Shown here: piece by piece, positions 1-7,808 of the stretch
Numbering within the stretch: position 1 is the first letter of the stretch
Layout of the letters: each line of letters opens with the position of its first letter
From: Clostridia bacterium
Lineage (GTDB): Bacteria; Bacillota; Clostridia; Oscillospirales; CAG-272
Length of the DNA stretch: 64,000 nucleotides
Direction of reading: 5' to 3'
NCBI GenBank assembly: GCA_017453245.1
Contig: JAFTKM010000026.1
Span: 62,001-126,000 of the forward strand
Notes under the pieces: model-generated
Database searches by the model: none
What the model was told of the DNA's origin: nothing
Seen by the model: the letters and a program-made list of their open reading frames with translations, nothing else
Translations under genes and position numbers: made by a program

Positions 1-1146
1 CGCCTTGGCATAAACGAGGGCTACTCAAACGGCATATCTGCAAAGAATGGCGAGCACAAGCTCAGAGTCAACGTGAGAGCGGACTGTAACGGCGAGATAG
101 GCGGCGCTCTGCTCTTTGACGAGATGATAAACGGCAACACATCCTCGGGCGAGATCGCGCGCGAGCTCTTCGACTTCAACTTCAGATGGATGCAGGTGAA
201 GGATGGGGAGCACAGAGGTATGATGAGATGGTGCGAGCTCGCGTGGTGTGACTGCTATCAGGACGACGTGGCAAGGGCGATTCTTCCCCTCCTCCTCGTC
301 CGGCATATAAACGGAGATACCCCTTATCTTGACGAGATATGCGAGGCGCTCGACTATCTGCTCCTTGCGACCTGCGAGGACGGAATCAGACCTCCCTGCA
401 CGGTTAAATCCGAGAAGGCTCCCGACGAGGGTGTCAACAAGGCGGCGGGCTCATATCCGCCCTGCGCTCACTTCAACGCGTACTATCACGCGTGCCTCTT
501 GCTTGCATACCGCGCGACGGGTAAGAAGGAATACCTCGACTACGGCGTAAAGGGCCTTGAGACAATAATGAACGCCTACCCGAATACAAGGCGCGAGACG
601 AGCGAAAGTGAGGAGATGGCAAGGCTTATCCTCCCACTCGCGGTCCTCTATGGAGTGACGAAAAACGAGGAGCACCTCGAGTGGCTAAGCAGAGTGGCAG
701 ACGACCTTGAGAGCCATAGACACCCCTCGGGCGGCTACAGAGAGTGGGACACCGGCTATACCGCCGCCTGCTCGAGAAACCACAAGGGCGAGTGCGCCCT
801 CCTTGCCGAAAACGGTGACCCCGTGGCAGACCTGCTTTACACCAACAACTGGCTGCCTCTCGGCTTTGCCTACGCCTATATGGTGACGGGTGAGGAGCGC
901 TTCCTTGAAAGATGGGAGTCGGTCTCAGACTTCCTTGCCACAGCGCAGATGCGCTCGGATATACCCCATCTTGACGGCGCGTGGGCGAGAGCCTTCGACC
1001 TCGAGAGGCGCGAAAACTACGGTATGCCGCACGACGCAGGCTGGGGACCTTACTGCATCGAGAGTGGCTGGACTATCGGAGAGATACTGATGGGGCTGAT
1101 GTTCATGAACGTAGCCAAATCAACAAGAAATGACAATAACACTTGA
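1..1146 (+). CDS. Partial six-hairpin-like glycosidase/epimerase protein (5' end missing)
   Basis: The reading frame is open from the first base of the window, so the N-terminus lies upstream; the GTG at 73 is only an internal codon. About 381 residues are visible. They are rich in Trp, Tyr and Gly with helix pairs and motifs such as FRWMQVKDGEHRGMMRWCE, LLATCEDGIRPP and GYREWDTGY. This pattern, with repeated helical hairpins ending in aromatic and acidic loops, resembles the (alpha/alpha)6 toroid of GH88/GH105-like hydrolases and of N-acylglucosamine epimerases. I cannot assign a family. No catalytic pair can be named with confidence. It is followed after 27 bp by a TPR protein gene on the same strand. 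The fold is inferred; the open frame and composition are observed. Confidence 0.6.
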   Translation, partial: RLGINEGYSNGISAKNGEHKLRVNVRADCNGEIGGALLFDEMINGNTSSGEIARELFDFNFRWMQVKDGEHRGMMRWCELAWCDCYQDDVARAILPLLLVRHINGDTPYLDEICEALDYLLLATCEDGIRPPCTVKSEKAPDEGVNKAAGSYPPCAHFNAYYHACLLLAYRATGKKEYLDYGVKGLETIMNAYPNTRRETSESEEMARLILPLAVLYGVTKNEEHLEWLSRVADDLESHRHPSGGYREWDTGYTAACSRNHKGECALLAENGDPVADLLYTNNWLPLGFAYAYMVTGEERFLERWESVSDFLATAQMRSDIPHLDGAWARAFDLERRENYGMPHDAGWGPYCIESGWTIGEILMGLMFMNVAKSTRNDNNT

Positions 1147-1173
1147 CAAAATATCGCTTTGGAGGAATAGATA

Positions 1174-2016
1174 ATGTCAAAGGACAAAATTGTACGTATT
1201 ATCTGCATAGCGCTTTTGGTGATACTGATCATCGTAGCGGTTGCCTTTTACGTAATTGATATAGTCAAGAATGACACACCGGCTGATAAAAACCTTTTCA
1301 AGATGCTTGCGGCGGTATTTATCTGTCTTGGAAGTCTCACTCGCTTTGTTACCTCGGGAGGCAGACGAGGCAGGAATCTCAGTTTCTACGAGACTCAATA
1401 CTCAAAGGAGATAGGCACCGCCTTCTCGTCCTCGCCCGCATACAGAAGGAGACTTTTGTCCGCGCTGAAGATGTATAACGAAAACAAAATGGATAAGGCG
1501 GTCAAGGTCCTTATGGACTTAAGGCCCTTCTGCCAAAGCAGAGACGATTATTACGCTGTATGGCTCTTCCTCGGTCTGTGCCTTACCGATATGGGACTCA
1601 GAGAGGAGGCTGTCACCGTCTACAATCAGATGATAGAGATGCGCATTACGACCTCGACGGTATACGGCAATCTCGGCAGTCTGTACTCTGCCTTAGGCAA
1701 ATATGATGACGCTATCGCGTCGCTCCGCCTCGGCATACAGAATGACGAGAAAAACCCCGCTCCGTACAACAATCTCGCAAAGCTCTACTTTGACACCTTC
1801 GACTTTGAAAACGCGAAGGCATACGCAAAGAAGGCGCTCGAGATCAACCACAAATACCGCACCTCAGCCTCGCTTCTCGCGGAAATATACTCTCTTGAGG
1901 GAGACGAGGAAAACGCGGCTAAGTACTCTCATATAGCCATTTCCGCAGGAGAATCTCCCGAAAGGCTGAAGCGCGCAATCGAGTACTACAAGTCAATACA
2001 TTCAAAGGACGACTAG
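1174..2016 (+). CDS. TPR-repeat membrane protein
   Basis: A 280-residue protein. Two hydrophobic segments (about residues 6-30 and 42-62) form an N-terminal membrane anchor. The rest carries tandem tetratricopeptide repeats (about 90-275) recognisable by phrases like YGNLGSLYSALGKYDDAIA and PYNNLAKLYFDTFDFENA. TPR arrays bind other proteins, so a scaffold role at the membrane is likely; the partner is unknown. The ATG at 1174 follows GGAGG at a good distance. The upstream glycosidase-like gene ends 27 bp before it, so the two may be cotranscribed. An intrinsic terminator follows at 2109-2140. Confidence 0.8.
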   Translation: MSKDKIVRIICIALLVILIIVAVAFYVIDIVKNDTPADKNLFKMLAAVFICLGSLTRFVTSGGRRGRNLSFYETQYSKEIGTAFSSSPAYRRRLLSALKMYNENKMDKAVKVLMDLRPFCQSRDDYYAVWLFLGLCLTDMGLREEAVTVYNQMIEMRITTSTVYGNLGSLYSALGKYDDAIASLRLGIQNDEKNPAPYNNLAKLYFDTFDFENAKAYAKKALEINHKYRTSASLLAEIYSLEGDEENAAKYSHIAISAGESPERLKRAIEYYKSIHSKDD

Positions 2017-2108
2017 GAAGAATAATACGACCCGCTCCGGAGCGTAAATTTCAGCGCCCCAAGCACTTATCGCTATTCTGTAAGATTATGCTCGATCCTT
2101 TTACGATA

Positions 2109-2140
2109 AAGGCCACGTGAGAAATTGCGTGGCTTTTTTT
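2109..2140 (+). terminator. Intrinsic terminator after the TPR gene
   Basis: The stem GCCACG/CGTGGC (2112-2117 with 2128-2133) is followed by seven T residues on the + strand. Confidence 0.75.
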
Positions 2141-2170
2141 GCGCGGTATGTAGAAATTGCATCCCAAATT

Positions 2171-2359
2171 CAAAAATTTAGTAGTGGCGATCTAAACCTT
2201 GGGAGTGGTAGCCTGAAATTCAGGATAGGTAGTCTAAATTCTAGGTGTGGTAGCCTAAAAATTAGGTGGGTCTGTCAAATCCTAGGTGTGGAAGTATAAT
2301 TTCTAGGAGTGGCCATACTAAATTTCAGGTGTCAACCATCCTAAAAATCAGGACCAATA
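2171..2359. repeat. Nine degenerate 21-bp tandem repeats (iteron-like)
   Basis: Units start at 2171, 2192, 2213, 2234, 2255, 2276, 2297, 2318 and about 2339, each 21 bp. The shared pattern is CTAAATTCTAGG followed by TGTGGTAGC. The first 12-13 bases of many units are near-palindromic (CCTGAAATTCAGG, CCTAAAAATTAGG). The period is a multiple of three, so the + strand also reads as a heptapeptide repeat, but no convincing gene uses it. Direct repeats of 20-22 bp next to an AT-rich tract and a HTH gene look like plasmid or phage iterons; that role is inference. Confidence 0.8.
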
Positions 2360-2475
2360 ATATAGTAAGATAATATAGTACTATAATAAATACATAATCT
2401 AGTCAGATATAATATACACAATAAATACACAATAAAAACACATTAAATACACAATATATTTTTATATCGCTTACG
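2360..2475. other. AT-rich tract with AAATACACAAT repeats beside the iteron-like array
   Basis: This stretch is almost only A and T with a repeated AAATACACAAT-like word (about 2410-2460), lying between the 21-bp repeats and the 3' end of the small HTH gene. It could be an easily melted DNA segment. No gene is visible. Confidence 0.5.
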
Positions 2476-2525
2476 CGATGGGCGACTGCGTCGCAGTAAA
2501 CAAAAAAGAGTTTTTGTGTTTTTTG

Positions 2526-2960
2526 TTAATCAAGTCCGAGAGCCCTTCGTCTTTCGGCTTGCCTTATCTTCTCATTATTGTCTCTGTTTCGGTTTTCAAG
2601 CTCAAACATATCGCATTCCGGAAGTGCTTCCGTGTTTACGGAATAGACAGCCTTTTTGATATTGTCATACATCACGTATTCCTTTACGATCAGCTTCTTT
2701 TTCTCGAGCGAGGCAAGTGCGTTTTCAACCGTGGCTCTGCTTGCGCCCGTCCACTCGGCGAGGTATTTCCGCGAGCCCGTAAAGGGACTGCAATAATTCT
2801 TGTAGTATCCGAAAATTATAGCGTAAATAAAAAGCTCGAAGCCCCTCAGCTTAAACGCCTGACGCATAAATCCCCATATTATGATAAAATTATCGTATGC
2901 AAAATATCCTATGCTCCCGTCCGGCAACTCAGTATGGTTTGGTAATGTTTTGAAATACAT
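2526..2960 (-). CDS. Small winged-helix/HTH protein, replication-initiator-like
   Basis: A 144-residue protein. The central segment (about 65-110, SRKYLAEWTGASRATVENAL then LEKKKLIVKE) is a helix-turn-helix with wing, as in phage replisome organisers and plasmid Rep N-terminal domains. The N-terminal part (YFAYDNFIIIWGFMR) matches the usual lead-in of these proteins. The C-terminus is charged. An upstream in-frame ATG at 3035 exists, but it lies inside the -10 box of the promoter at 3034-3062, so the ATG at 2960 with its AAAGGAG is the real start. Nine 21-bp repeats and an AT-rich tract lie just downstream. It may bind these repeats; alternatively it is a lone transcription regulator left by an integrated element. 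Confidence 0.7.
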   Translation of the reverse strand: MYFKTLPNHTELPDGSIGYFAYDNFIIIWGFMRQAFKLRGFELFIYAIIFGYYKNYCSPFTGSRKYLAEWTGASRATVENALASLEKKKLIVKEYVMYDNIKKAVYSVNTEALPECDMFELENRNRDNNEKIRQAERRRALGLD

Positions 2961-3033
2961 TTTTTCTCCTTTGATTCTGATTAATTGGAAGCTACAAGCT
3001 ATCGCGAATCGCTCTGTCATCTTCTGTAATTCC

Positions 3034-3062
3034 ATTATAAATCATCTTGGAGCATTTGTAAG
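3034..3062 (-). promoter_or_regulatory. Sigma-A promoter of the HTH gene
   Basis: On the minus strand CTTACA (3057-3062) and TATAAT (3034-3039) are spaced by 17 bp. Transcription would begin near 3027 and so excludes the longer upstream start. Confidence 0.65.
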
Positions 3063-3163
3063 TATAGTACCCTTCCAAAATTTCAGGTCGAGCCTTGTCG
3101 CGACGTTGTGGAAAATGTACAAAGAAAATGCGAAAAGAGGGCGCGGGGCGCTAGGCTGCGCCA

Positions 3164-3300
3164 ATGATATCCGACGATGTCGGATGAAATCCATTGAAAT
3201 GGATGAAATCCCTTCGGGATTATATCCTCGCTCGGCGAGGATGAGGAAGAAGTGCGGCAAAGCCGCAAATGCAAAATGCGGAATGCAAAGCGCGAATTGA
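3164..3300. repeat. Hairpin array with ATGAAAT linkers, followed by AATGC repeats
   Basis: Short hairpins CCGAC-GAT-GTCGG, CCATT-GAA-ATGG, CCC-TTC-GGG and CCTCGC-TC-GGCGAGG are separated by ATGAAAT or ATTATAT. The tail (3260-3300) repeats the word AATGCAAA/AATGCGGA. No gene is seen. Confidence 0.6.
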
Positions 3301-3332
3301 GGGATTCGGAGAAACGAGGTGTAAGGCACAGA

Positions 3333-3545
3333 GTGTCTCAAACCTTCCCCCTTGGGTAGCGTAGCGGCGTTTCGGAGGTGAATTGCATTGATAATGCAAG
3401 AGCCGAAGCGTGACCGAGTCGCATCGAGACAGAGTGTCACGAGCTATGTGAGTGACGGATGAGGTTTTAAAAAAGTTAGCGTATCGCAACCTCATCCGTC
3501 TTGCTTCGCAATCCACCTTCCCCAGATGGGAAGGTTTAGTCGCTT
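3333..3545. repeat. Rearranged CCTTCCCC-type dispersed repeats
   Basis: Pieces of the repeat seen intact at 6961-7078 and 33073-33185 occur here: ACCTTCCCCC (about 3340), GTGACGGATGAGGTT (3450-3470), and GCAACCTCATCCGTC with CACCTTCCCC (3488-3535). Order and copy number differ, so this is a composite. Open frames here are repeat-derived. Confidence 0.65.
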
Positions 3546-3589
3546 CCTCGTCCTTTACTTTGCACTTTGCTTTTTCGGCGGGAGCAAGC

Positions 3590-3800
3590 CCCCGCCCTAC
3601 GATCTGTGCCTCGTTCCTTAATTTTGCATTTTGCATTGGCGCAGCGCTGTGCCTCGTCCTTAATTCCGCATTCCTAATTCCGCATTCCGCATTTACGGGA
3701 CGTCGTGGGCGCCGTCCCCTACGGTTTAATCCTCGCCCCTCATTTTGCATTTTGCATTCTGCATTTTGCATTGGCGCATCGCGCCGAAGTTTCGCATTTA
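3590..3800. repeat. Low-complexity TTTTGCATT repeats
   Basis: The words TTTTGCATT, TTCCGCATT and CTGCATT recur many times between short GC-rich hairpins (GGCGCATCGCGCC, ACGGGACGTCGTGGGCGCCGTCCC). The same word occurs at 33360-33405 and 40640-40676. No gene is supported. Confidence 0.6.
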
Positions 3801-3828
3801 TATTTTATATTGCATTTCTTCCCAACAC

Positions 3829-3856
3829 AAAAAGGCAGGGGTAAACCCTGCCTTTT
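3829..3856 (-). terminator. Intrinsic terminator of the nagA-ROK operon
   Basis: The stem AAGGCAGGG/CCCTGCCTT is followed by five T residues on the minus strand, 20 bp after the ROK stop codon. Confidence 0.85.
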
Positions 3857-3875
3857 GCATATTTTTGTTTACTTA

Positions 3876-5252
3876 TTAGCCAATTTTGGGAAGGCTGGCA
3901 GCCGCAACGGACTGACCGACTCTTCTTGCCTTCTCGTCGGGAATATTGAGAGTCACCTTCTCGTTAAGCTCGGGGAACTCACAAGCGAGAACTTCCTTAG
4001 CTCTTGCAAGGAGGATCTCACCGCCCTTACCGGAGGTAACGCGGCCCATGATAAGAACCTCGTGGATATCGTAGAACTCGCAGTAGTATGCGATAGTATA
4101 TCCGAAGTATACGCCGATGGTCTCGTAGATAGCCTTTGCTCTCTCGTCGCCCTCTGCCATAAGGTTCTGAACGACCTTAAGCTTCTCTGCGGGAGAGAGG
4201 CTCTCGTCAAGCTCGATGCCTGCGTAGGGAGCAAGCTTGATTACGCCGTCCTGGGAGAAGTACTTAACGCCGCAGCCGTAGTCGCCCGACCACTCGTCAA
4301 CCATAGCGTCCTTGTTGAAGTCAACGGGAGCGAATGCGAGCTCGTTGAGCCAGCCGGTGATGTTGCCGTCCATATCAACGTAGCCTGCCGCCTCGGAGGT
4401 ACCCATTGCGATACCGAGCACGCCGTTCTCGTTAAGACTCATTGCGCCTGCAAGAGCGGTTACGTCACCATCGTTGGCAACCTCGATCGGAATGTTCTCG
4501 CCAATCTCGCGAGCAACGTCTATGTACATATTCTTTACGTGCTTCTCGAAGTCCTCGTCATTTACCTTTAAGAAGAGAGATGCAACCATGATCTTGTTGT
4601 CGATGTAAACACCTGCGGAGGAAACACCGATAGCGTCGACTCTGGGCATATGAGAAGCCGCGGTCTTCATTGCACTGAGGATACCCTCATAGTGGTAGGA
4701 GGGATCGGAGTTGAGCTTGGGGAACCAGACAACCTCCTCGGAGTATACGGTCTCACCGTCGATAACAGCGGAAACCTTTCTGTCGGATCCGCCCGCGTCG
4801 AAGCCGATACGGCAGCCGTCAAGATGTCTGCCGACGGGAGCTGCGGAGGACTTGTCAACGGGAGCGTGCGCAAGATCGGTAACGATAACCTCAAAGGTCT
4901 GTTCATACACTCTTTCCATGAAGCGAACGTCGAAGTCTCTCGTACCGCCGTAGCAGTAGGTCTTCCTGAGATACTCGCCAACCTGCTCGCTGCCTGCGAT
5001 AATGAGCTTGTAGCCGCCTGCAACCCAAAGAAGAGTCTTAGCGATTCTGTCGATGAACGCGTTGTTCTCCTCGTCGTGGCCTGTGCCGTCCTTGTAAATT
5101 CTGGTCTTGTAAACGGTGGTGTATCCCTTATTTCTTTCAGCGGCGATAACCACGTCCTGACCGTTTTCCTTAGTGCCCTCGCGCATCTCTCTGCAAACGA
5201 GAGCCATCGGCGCAAATCCTGCGTCGAGCTTTGCCTGAACCTTAAGCTTCAT
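3876..5252 (-). CDS. ROK-family sugar kinase, probable N-acetylglucosamine kinase
   Basis: A 458-residue protein, longer than typical ROK kinases of about 300. Residues about 1-145 are an extra N-terminal domain. The kinase part begins with the phosphate-binding GFDAGGSDRKVSAVIDGE (about 150-167) and has DAIGVSSAG, a catalytic-type ANDGDVTALAGA (about 260) and GIAMGTSEAAGYVD. The classic ROK zinc motif CxCGxxGCxE is not seen. The gene overlaps the 3' end of nagA by 11 bp, so the two are translationally coupled. That pairing suggests phosphorylation of GlcNAc or a related amino sugar, giving the substrate that NagA deacetylates. The ATG at 5252 follows AGGAGG. Substrate is inferred from context. 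Confidence 0.75.
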   Translation of the reverse strand: MKLKVQAKLDAGFAPMALVCREMREGTKENGQDVVIAAERNKGYTTVYKTRIYKDGTGHDEENNAFIDRIAKTLLWVAGGYKLIIAGSEQVGEYLRKTYCYGGTRDFDVRFMERVYEQTFEVIVTDLAHAPVDKSSAAPVGRHLDGCRIGFDAGGSDRKVSAVIDGETVYSEEVVWFPKLNSDPSYHYEGILSAMKTAASHMPRVDAIGVSSAGVYIDNKIMVASLFLKVNDEDFEKHVKNMYIDVAREIGENIPIEVANDGDVTALAGAMSLNENGVLGIAMGTSEAAGYVDMDGNITGWLNELAFAPVDFNKDAMVDEWSGDYGCGVKYFSQDGVIKLAPYAGIELDESLSPAEKLKVVQNLMAEGDERAKAIYETIGVYFGYTIAYYCEFYDIHEVLIMGRVTSGKGGEILLARAKEVLACEFPELNEKVTLNIPDEKARRVGQSVAAASLPKIG

Positions 5253-6393
5253 ACTTTATAATACCTCCTATAATGGTTTTTCTAACGTTGAAATCGTTGT
5301 CAAGGATTACGATATCGGCATCCTTGCCTACCTTGATAGAGCCCTTCTTGTCCGCGATGCCGAGAGTGGTAGCGGGGTTAAGAGATGCGCAGTTTACGCA
5401 CTCGTTGAGCGGGATCTTAGAGTTGGTATAGACGTTCCATACACCCTTGTTGAGCTTGAGAACACTGCCCGCGATCGTTCCGTCCTCAAGACGGCAGAGG
5501 TCGTTCTTGTAGATGATCTTTGCGCCGCCGAGAGTGTACTCTCCCTCGGGAAGTCCGCCTGCGGGGAGGCAGTCGGTGATGAAGCAGAGCTTTCTGCCCT
5601 TGAGCTTGTATACGGTGTCAAAGAGAGCCGCGTTTACGTGATGGGTATCTACGATAAGCTCGGTGGAGACCTCGTCCGAGTTTAGCGCCGCGCCAACAAC
5701 TCCGGGACCTCTGTGAGTGAGGGGAGTCATAGCGTTGAAGAGGTGAGTCGCGTGTCTTACACCCGCCTTAACGCCCGCAACTGCGGTATCGTAATCCGCG
5801 GAGGTGTGTCCCATGGAAACCACAACGTCGGTCTCGGCGGTGATTCTCTTTATAGCCGAGAAGTCCTTGTCGTCCTCCTCGGGAGCGAGCGTGATAACTC
5901 TGATAACGTCGGCGTTTGCCTTCACAAAATCTGCGTCGGGCTTGAGTATGTATCTGGGATCCTGCGCGCCCTTCTTGGACTCGGAGATGAAGGGACCCTC
6001 AGCGTGTACGCCGAGAATGGTCGTACCGTCGAACTCGGGAGTGGTCGACTCTGCCATAAGTGCGCGTACGGACTGAATCGCGCCCTTGATAACCTCCATA
6101 TCAACGGTCATAGTGGTGGGAAGATATCCGACAACACCGTTCTCAAGCAGGCCCCTCGAGATTATTCTGATGCTCTCCTCGGACGCGTCGCAAACGTCCT
6201 TGCCAAGATATCCGTGTATATGTAGCTCGATAAAGCCGGGAGAAACGTAGCCGCCCTCAGCGTCGATTACACGAACGCCCTCGGGGATCTCGGTCTCATC
6301 TATGATACCCTCGATCTTGTCAGTAATGAGCACTGCCTTACCGAGAACTATTTCGTCTTCAAGTATTACCTTTCCGTTTTTGATTGCTATCAT
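5242..6393 (-). CDS. nagA: N-acetylglucosamine-6-phosphate deacetylase
   Basis: A 383-residue amidohydrolase of normal length. It shows the metal-binding HIH in ELHIHGYLGKD (about 56-66), the conserved VHAEGPFI (glutamate ligand, about 131), MGHTSADYD (about 198), ATHLFNAMTP (about 219) and the catalytic aspartate in FITDCLPAGG (about 277). NagA removes acetate from GlcNAc-6-phosphate in the cytoplasm, leading to glucosamine-6-phosphate. It is first in a two-gene operon with the ROK kinase. Its start follows GAGG, and a promoter lies at 6461-6489. Confidence 0.95.
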   Translation of the reverse strand: MIAIKNGKVILEDEIVLGKAVLITDKIEGIIDETEIPEGVRVIDAEGGYVSPGFIELHIHGYLGKDVCDASEESIRIISRGLLENGVVGYLPTTMTVDMEVIKGAIQSVRALMAESTTPEFDGTTILGVHAEGPFISESKKGAQDPRYILKPDADFVKANADVIRVITLAPEEDDKDFSAIKRITAETDVVVSMGHTSADYDTAVAGVKAGVRHATHLFNAMTPLTHRGPGVVGAALNSDEVSTELIVDTHHVNAALFDTVYKLKGRKLCFITDCLPAGGLPEGEYTLGGAKIIYKNDLCRLEDGTIAGSVLKLNKGVWNVYTNSKIPLNECVNCASLNPATTLGIADKKGSIKVGKDADIVILDNDFNVRKTIIGGIIKYEA

Positions 6394-6460
6394 AGTATAC
6401 CTCGCAAAATATTTTATTCAAATACGGTTAACAGAACGGAAACCCTATCCGTCCATATTA

Positions 6461-6489
6461 ATAGTACCACAATTACTTATTTATGTCAA
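6461..6489 (-). promoter_or_regulatory. Sigma-A promoter of the nagA operon
   Basis: TTGACA (6484-6489, minus strand), 17 bp, TACTAT (6461-6466). Confidence 0.75.
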
Positions 6490-6534
6490 GATAAATATTT
6501 AAAATGCGTGTTTTCCGTCAAGGATAACACGCAT

Positions 6535-6614
6535 AACTAAGTTTGCCCATGTGGGCAAGTGAAGTTTACTGCGTAAGTGAAGTTATCCTATGGATAGTGA
6601 AGTTTTGACTAGCG
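6535..6614. repeat. AACTTCAC-family hairpin array, left part
   Basis: It begins AACTAAGTTTGCCC like the other copies. The hairpins TTTGCCC/GGGCAA, TTTAC-TGC-GTAA and TATCC-TAT-GGATA are separated by AGTGAAG. The array is interrupted by a 204-bp inverted-repeat element at 6615 and resumes at 6830. Confidence 0.75.
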
Positions 6615-6818
6615 TGTCATCCTGAGCTTGTCGAAGTTTTGCTCCGATGAGAAGCAAAACCGAGGAGCGTAGCGACGAAGGGATCTAGTATAAGTCTGAT
6701 GACTGTTTCCTTAACTACTGTTTTTTAGATAGTTATCGTGTTAGCGTGAGTAGATCCCGACACTTTGTGTCGCCCTACGGGTTCGACTTCGTGCTGTCGC
6801 ACTCCGCTCAGGATGACA
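6615..6818. mobile_element. 204-bp MITE-like element with TGTCATCCTGAGC ends
   Basis: Terminal inverted repeats TGTCATCCTGAG and CTCAGGATGACA bound 204 bp that carry no gene. The copy at 15073-15276 has the same length and is highly similar throughout; a right half occurs at 33194-33293. Inner palindromes (TTTTGCTCC/GGAGCAAAA-like, CGACAC/GTGTCG) are conserved. It sits inside an AACTTCAC hairpin array. Similar ends are common in gut bacterial genomes; mobility is inferred. Confidence 0.75.
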
Positions 6819-6829
6819 CTCTATCCAAC

Positions 6830-6884
6830 TCACAACTTCACTTTTGCGCTGGCAAAAACTTCACCAACAGAAAAAGAGAATTTA
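6830..6884. repeat. AACTTCAC-family hairpin array, right part
   Basis: The last two linkers (ACAACTTCAC, ACTTCACC) and the terminal hairpin TTTTGC-GCTG-GCAAAA of the array begun at 6535 lie here, after the inserted element. Confidence 0.7.
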
Positions 6885-6960
6885 GTAAATCGATCTATCT
6901 CACTCTGCCTTTTGGCTGATGTACCCTATAATTCTCATTATTTTTTAATAGCTAGCGCGA

Positions 6961-7078
6961 GGCAACCTCATCCGTCTTTTGCTTTGCAAAATCCACCTTC
7001 CCCAAGGGGGAAGGTATACCTTGACCTTCCCCCTTGGGGAAGGTGGCACGAGCTTTGCGAGTGACGGATGAGGTTGCC
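6961..7078. repeat. 118-bp CCTTCCCC palindromic repeat
   Basis: Ends GGCAACCTCATCCGTC and GACGGATGAGGTTGCC are perfect inverted repeats. The centre holds two back-to-back CCTTCCCC/GGGGAAGG hairpins. A second intact copy lies at 33073-33185. No coding potential. Confidence 0.8.
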
Positions 7079-7105
7079 ACATTCTAACTATTCTCAGTAT
7101 ATTAC

Positions 7106-7324
7106 TTATTTAAGTTCCCTAGGAGTATCTATTAGTCCTGCAAGATAATCTATTGAAACATTATATAACCTTGCAAGAGTTTTGTAGTGTTCAATAGGCA
7201 TTTGCCAAGCGCCGCTTTCCCAACGTGCATATTGCTGTTGACTGGTTCCCAAAACTGATGCTATTTCGGCTTGAGTCTTATCAGCATCCTCTCTGACGTC
7301 TCTGAGTCTTTGGTAAAATTGCAT
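7106..7324 (-). CDS. XRE-family HTH repressor
   Basis: A 72-residue Cro/CI-type regulator. The helix-turn-helix spans about 10-64 (RLRDVREDADKTQAEIASVL then SQQQYARWESG), with the typical terminal helix HYKTLARLYNVSIDYL. It is transcribed away from a small-protein gene at 7477, and three near-identical 18-bp palindromes lie between them. It most likely represses the divergent gene and itself. The upstream start at 7324 is preceded by a GGAGG-like site. Confidence 0.9.
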   Translation of the reverse strand: MQFYQRLRDVREDADKTQAEIASVLGTSQQQYARWESGAWQMPIEHYKTLARLYNVSIDYLAGLIDTPRELK

Positions 7325-7386
7325 AGCATATCCTCCGATATAGGTCTCAAAACATTTGTTTTTTGTGTATTAAGTAGATTATATCA

Positions 7387-7461
7387 TACAACATGTATGT
7401 TGTGGTTGACTTTACAACATAAATGATGTAAAATGGTTGTATATACAACATATATGATGTA
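7387..7461. promoter_or_regulatory. Three 18-bp operator palindromes
   Basis: TACAACATGTATGTTGTG (7387-7404), TACAACATAAATGATGTA (7413-7430) and TACAACATATATGATGTA (7444-7461) share TACAACATnnATGnTGTA. The middle copy lies between the -35 and -10 boxes of the rightward promoter. They are probable sites for the adjacent XRE protein. Confidence 0.75.
7406..7434 (+). promoter_or_regulatory. Sigma-A promoter of the small-protein gene
   Basis: TTGACT (7406-7411), 17 bp, TAAAAT (7429-7434). Operator 2 fills the spacer, a geometry suited to repression. Confidence 0.75.
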
Positions 7462-7476
7462 CAAAGGAGACAAATA

Positions 7477-7746
7477 ATGAAACCTACACTTGAAAAACTA
7501 TGGAACGAATACCTAGCTAGTGAGTGCGCTGTAATTGATACGGATGAGGAGCGTAGGCTTACAAAAAAAGCCGCAGAGCTACACGAAAAAGCGAATGCAA
7601 CGCTTAATAATGAACAGAAGGATGCTGTAGAAAAATTTGCCGATGCACTGTGCGATGCCGAAGCCGCCTTTACGAAAAAGGCATTCTTCAAGGGGTGCGA
7701 ATTTGCAACCTCATTTCTCTTAGAGTCGGGTGATTTCGGGAAATAA
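7477..7746 (+). CDS. Small helical protein, DUF6809-like
   Basis: An 89-residue, charged, probably all-helical cytoplasmic protein. The arrangement of a short acidic lead, a heptad-like middle (LTKKAAELHEKANATL, then EKFADALCDAEAAF) and the end FFKGCEFATSFLLE resembles the clostridial DUF6809 proteins found next to XRE regulators. Function is unknown. The ATG follows AAGGAG. It is the only gene behind the operator-covered promoter, and a terminator follows at 7764-7808. The family match is from memory of the pattern and is not certain. Confidence 0.7.
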   Translation: MKPTLEKLWNEYLASECAVIDTDEERRLTKKAAELHEKANATLNNEQKDAVEKFADALCDAEAAFTKKAFFKGCEFATSFLLESGDFGK

Positions 7747-7763
7747 TATTTTTCCGAAAAGAT

Positions 7764-7808
7764 AAAAAATACAGAGAGCGCTAAAATTGTGCGTTCTCTG
7801 TATTTTTT
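7764..7808. terminator. Bidirectional intrinsic terminator
   Basis: AAAAAATACAGAGA pairs with TCTCTGTATTTTTT across a short loop. It would end the small-protein gene from the left and the GH79-GH88 operon from the right. Confidence 0.85.

Noticed and set aside
2117..2299. 60-codon ORF with a heptapeptide repeat across the 21-bp units
   Set aside because: No ribosome site, the period arises from the DNA repeat, and later units break the frame; a DNA role fits better.
2171..2359. CRISPR array
   Set aside because: Units are contiguous and degenerate with no spacers of constant length, and no cas genes are near.
3220..3844. Several ORFs of 130-183 codons in both strands
   Set aside because: They are built from dispersed repeats (TTTTGCATT words, CCTTCCCC elements) and translate to low-complexity sequence.
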